The notes under the pieces were generated by a model that saw only the letters and a list, made by a program, of their open reading frames with translations, made no database searches and was not told the DNA's origin. The position numbers and the translations under genes were made by a program. Below are positions 13,086-13,594 of a stretch of DNA of 13,594 nt, one piece after another. Position 1 is the first letter of the stretch. Each line of letters starts with the position of its first letter. This DNA comes from Clostridia bacterium (GTDB lineage: Bacteria > Bacillota > Clostridia > Christensenellales > Aristaeellaceae): NCBI GenBank assembly GCA_900769075.1, contig CAAGFE010000006.1:1-13594 (forward strand). The letters run 5' to 3'.

Positions 13086-13594
13086 CCACCATCCAGCCGA
13101 CCCTGACAAGGTTTACGGCGGTCCCCATCACGGAACAGCGCAGGCGGAAGGTAGCGGCTTACGCCCGCGTCAGTACGGACCATGAGGAACAGCAATCCAG
13201 TTATGAGGCTCAGCTGGACTACTACACCAACTTCATCCGGAACCATGACGGCTGGGAGTTTGTGAATGTGTATGCCGATGAAGGCATTACCGGCACCAGC
13301 ACCAAGCACCGCGAAGGCTTCAAGCAGATGGTGGCTGATGCACTGGCAGGAAAGATCGACCTTATCGTAACGAAATCGGTCAGCCGCTTTGCCCGCAACA
13401 CAGTGGACTCCCTGACCACGATCCGCCAGCTGAAGGAGCATGGTACGGAATGCTACTTTGAAAAAGAAAACATCTGGACCTTCGACAGCAAGGGTGAGCT
13501 GCTCATTACCATTATGTCCTCGCTGGCACAGGAGGAAAGCCGCTCCATCAGCGAAAACTGTACCTGGGGTCAGCGCAAACGCATGGCGGACGGC
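13070..13594 (+). CDS. Second serine recombinase, partial (continues beyond the window)
   Basis: The first 175 residues are visible. The most likely start is TTG at 13070 (MAKRVTTIQP), overlapping the previous gene's end by 16 bp, with GGAG 4 nt and AAGGAG further upstream. The N-terminal extension (1-27) is followed by a canonical catalytic motif KVAAYARVSTDHEEQ, with nucleophile Ser35 and Arg33. Next come ADEGITGTSTKHREGF, VTKSVSRFARNTVDSL and GELLITIMSSLAQEESRSISEN, all standard for the resolvase domain of large serine recombinases. The frame is open to the last base of the window. It is probably translationally coupled to the first recombinase, and the two may work together. The intact catalytic site makes it the better candidate for the active integrase. 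Confidence 0.88.
   Translation, partial: MAKRVTTIQPTLTRFTAVPITEQRRRKVAAYARVSTDHEEQQSSYEAQLDYYTNFIRNHDGWEFVNVYADEGITGTSTKHREGFKQMVADALAGKIDLIVTKSVSRFARNTVDSLTTIRQLKEHGTECYFEKENIWTFDSKGELLITIMSSLAQEESRSISENCTWGQRKRMADG

Larger units (their letters stand above)
11288..13594 (+). mobile_element. Left portion of a serine-recombinase integrative element inserted in hsdM (runs off the window)
   Basis: The boundary is the 30-bp core in hsdM motif I. Inside it lie the conserved hairpin terminus and two adjacent, overlapping serine recombinase genes pointing inward. Two or three consecutive recombinases at one end are typical of some Clostridial and streptococcal ICEs and IMEs. The rest, the right end and any cargo, are outside the window. 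Confidence 0.75.

Noticed and set aside
1..13594. tRNA, rRNA, CRISPR arrays and riboswitches
   Set aside because: None recognised by eye on either strand. The only repeats are those listed, and none has CRISPR-like spacing.

Overview
The window looks like chromosome of a GC-rich member of the Clostridia (Bacillota). The reasons are the rimO-pgsA pair with a 4-bp ATGA overlap, strong AGGAGG-type ribosome binding sites, a near-consensus TTGACG-17-TATAAT promoter, and multi-gene serine recombinases of the kind seen on Clostridial integrative elements. Species cannot be assigned from this sequence alone.

Left part (1-4760), ordinary chromosome. Two copies of a roughly 40-bp GC-rich intergenic repeat lie downstream of pgsA (phosphatidylglycerophosphate synthase). 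pgsA is preceded by rimO (ribosomal protein S12 methylthiotransferase) under its own promoter. Next is an L-cysteine desulfidase / CyuA-family Fe-S enzyme, divergent from a PLP-dependent threonine-aldolase-family enzyme. The two share a 157-bp intergenic region with a clear promoter and a 10-bp inverted repeat. A stem-loop at 4723-4752 ends the block.

Middle part (4778-11297), disrupted accessory region. A class I SAM methyltransferase (minus strand) is cut at the first residues of its SAM-binding motif I (D-L-G-C-G-T-G-G). At the cut lies a 30-bp sequence and then about 100 bp of related sequence with a long hairpin. Then comes a decayed type I restriction-modification operon, all minus strand: a 5'-truncated hsdM, an intact second hsdM, a one-TRD hsdS, a second hsdS and an hsdR. 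The second hsdS has lost its 3' end and hsdR its 5' half, apparently in one deletion at about 7412. The truncated hsdM is cut at exactly the same protein motif (D-P-A-C-G-T-G-G) by an identical copy of the 30-bp sequence, with the same hairpin-bearing terminus.

Right part (11288-13594), the left end of an integrative element. After the second 30-bp copy come two overlapping same-strand serine recombinase genes. The first has a degenerate or missing N-terminal catalytic segment and an internally duplicated C-terminal zinc-ribbon region. The second has a normal catalytic motif, starts at TTG and runs off the window.

Interpretation: a family of serine-recombinase elements appears to integrate into DNA encoding methyltransferase motif I, leaving the 3' parts of two different methyltransferase genes beside its left end. 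The two left ends are in direct orientation and bracket the restriction-modification remnants, so nested or tandem insertion, or accretion, is likely. The right ends and the missing gene halves should lie to the right of this window.
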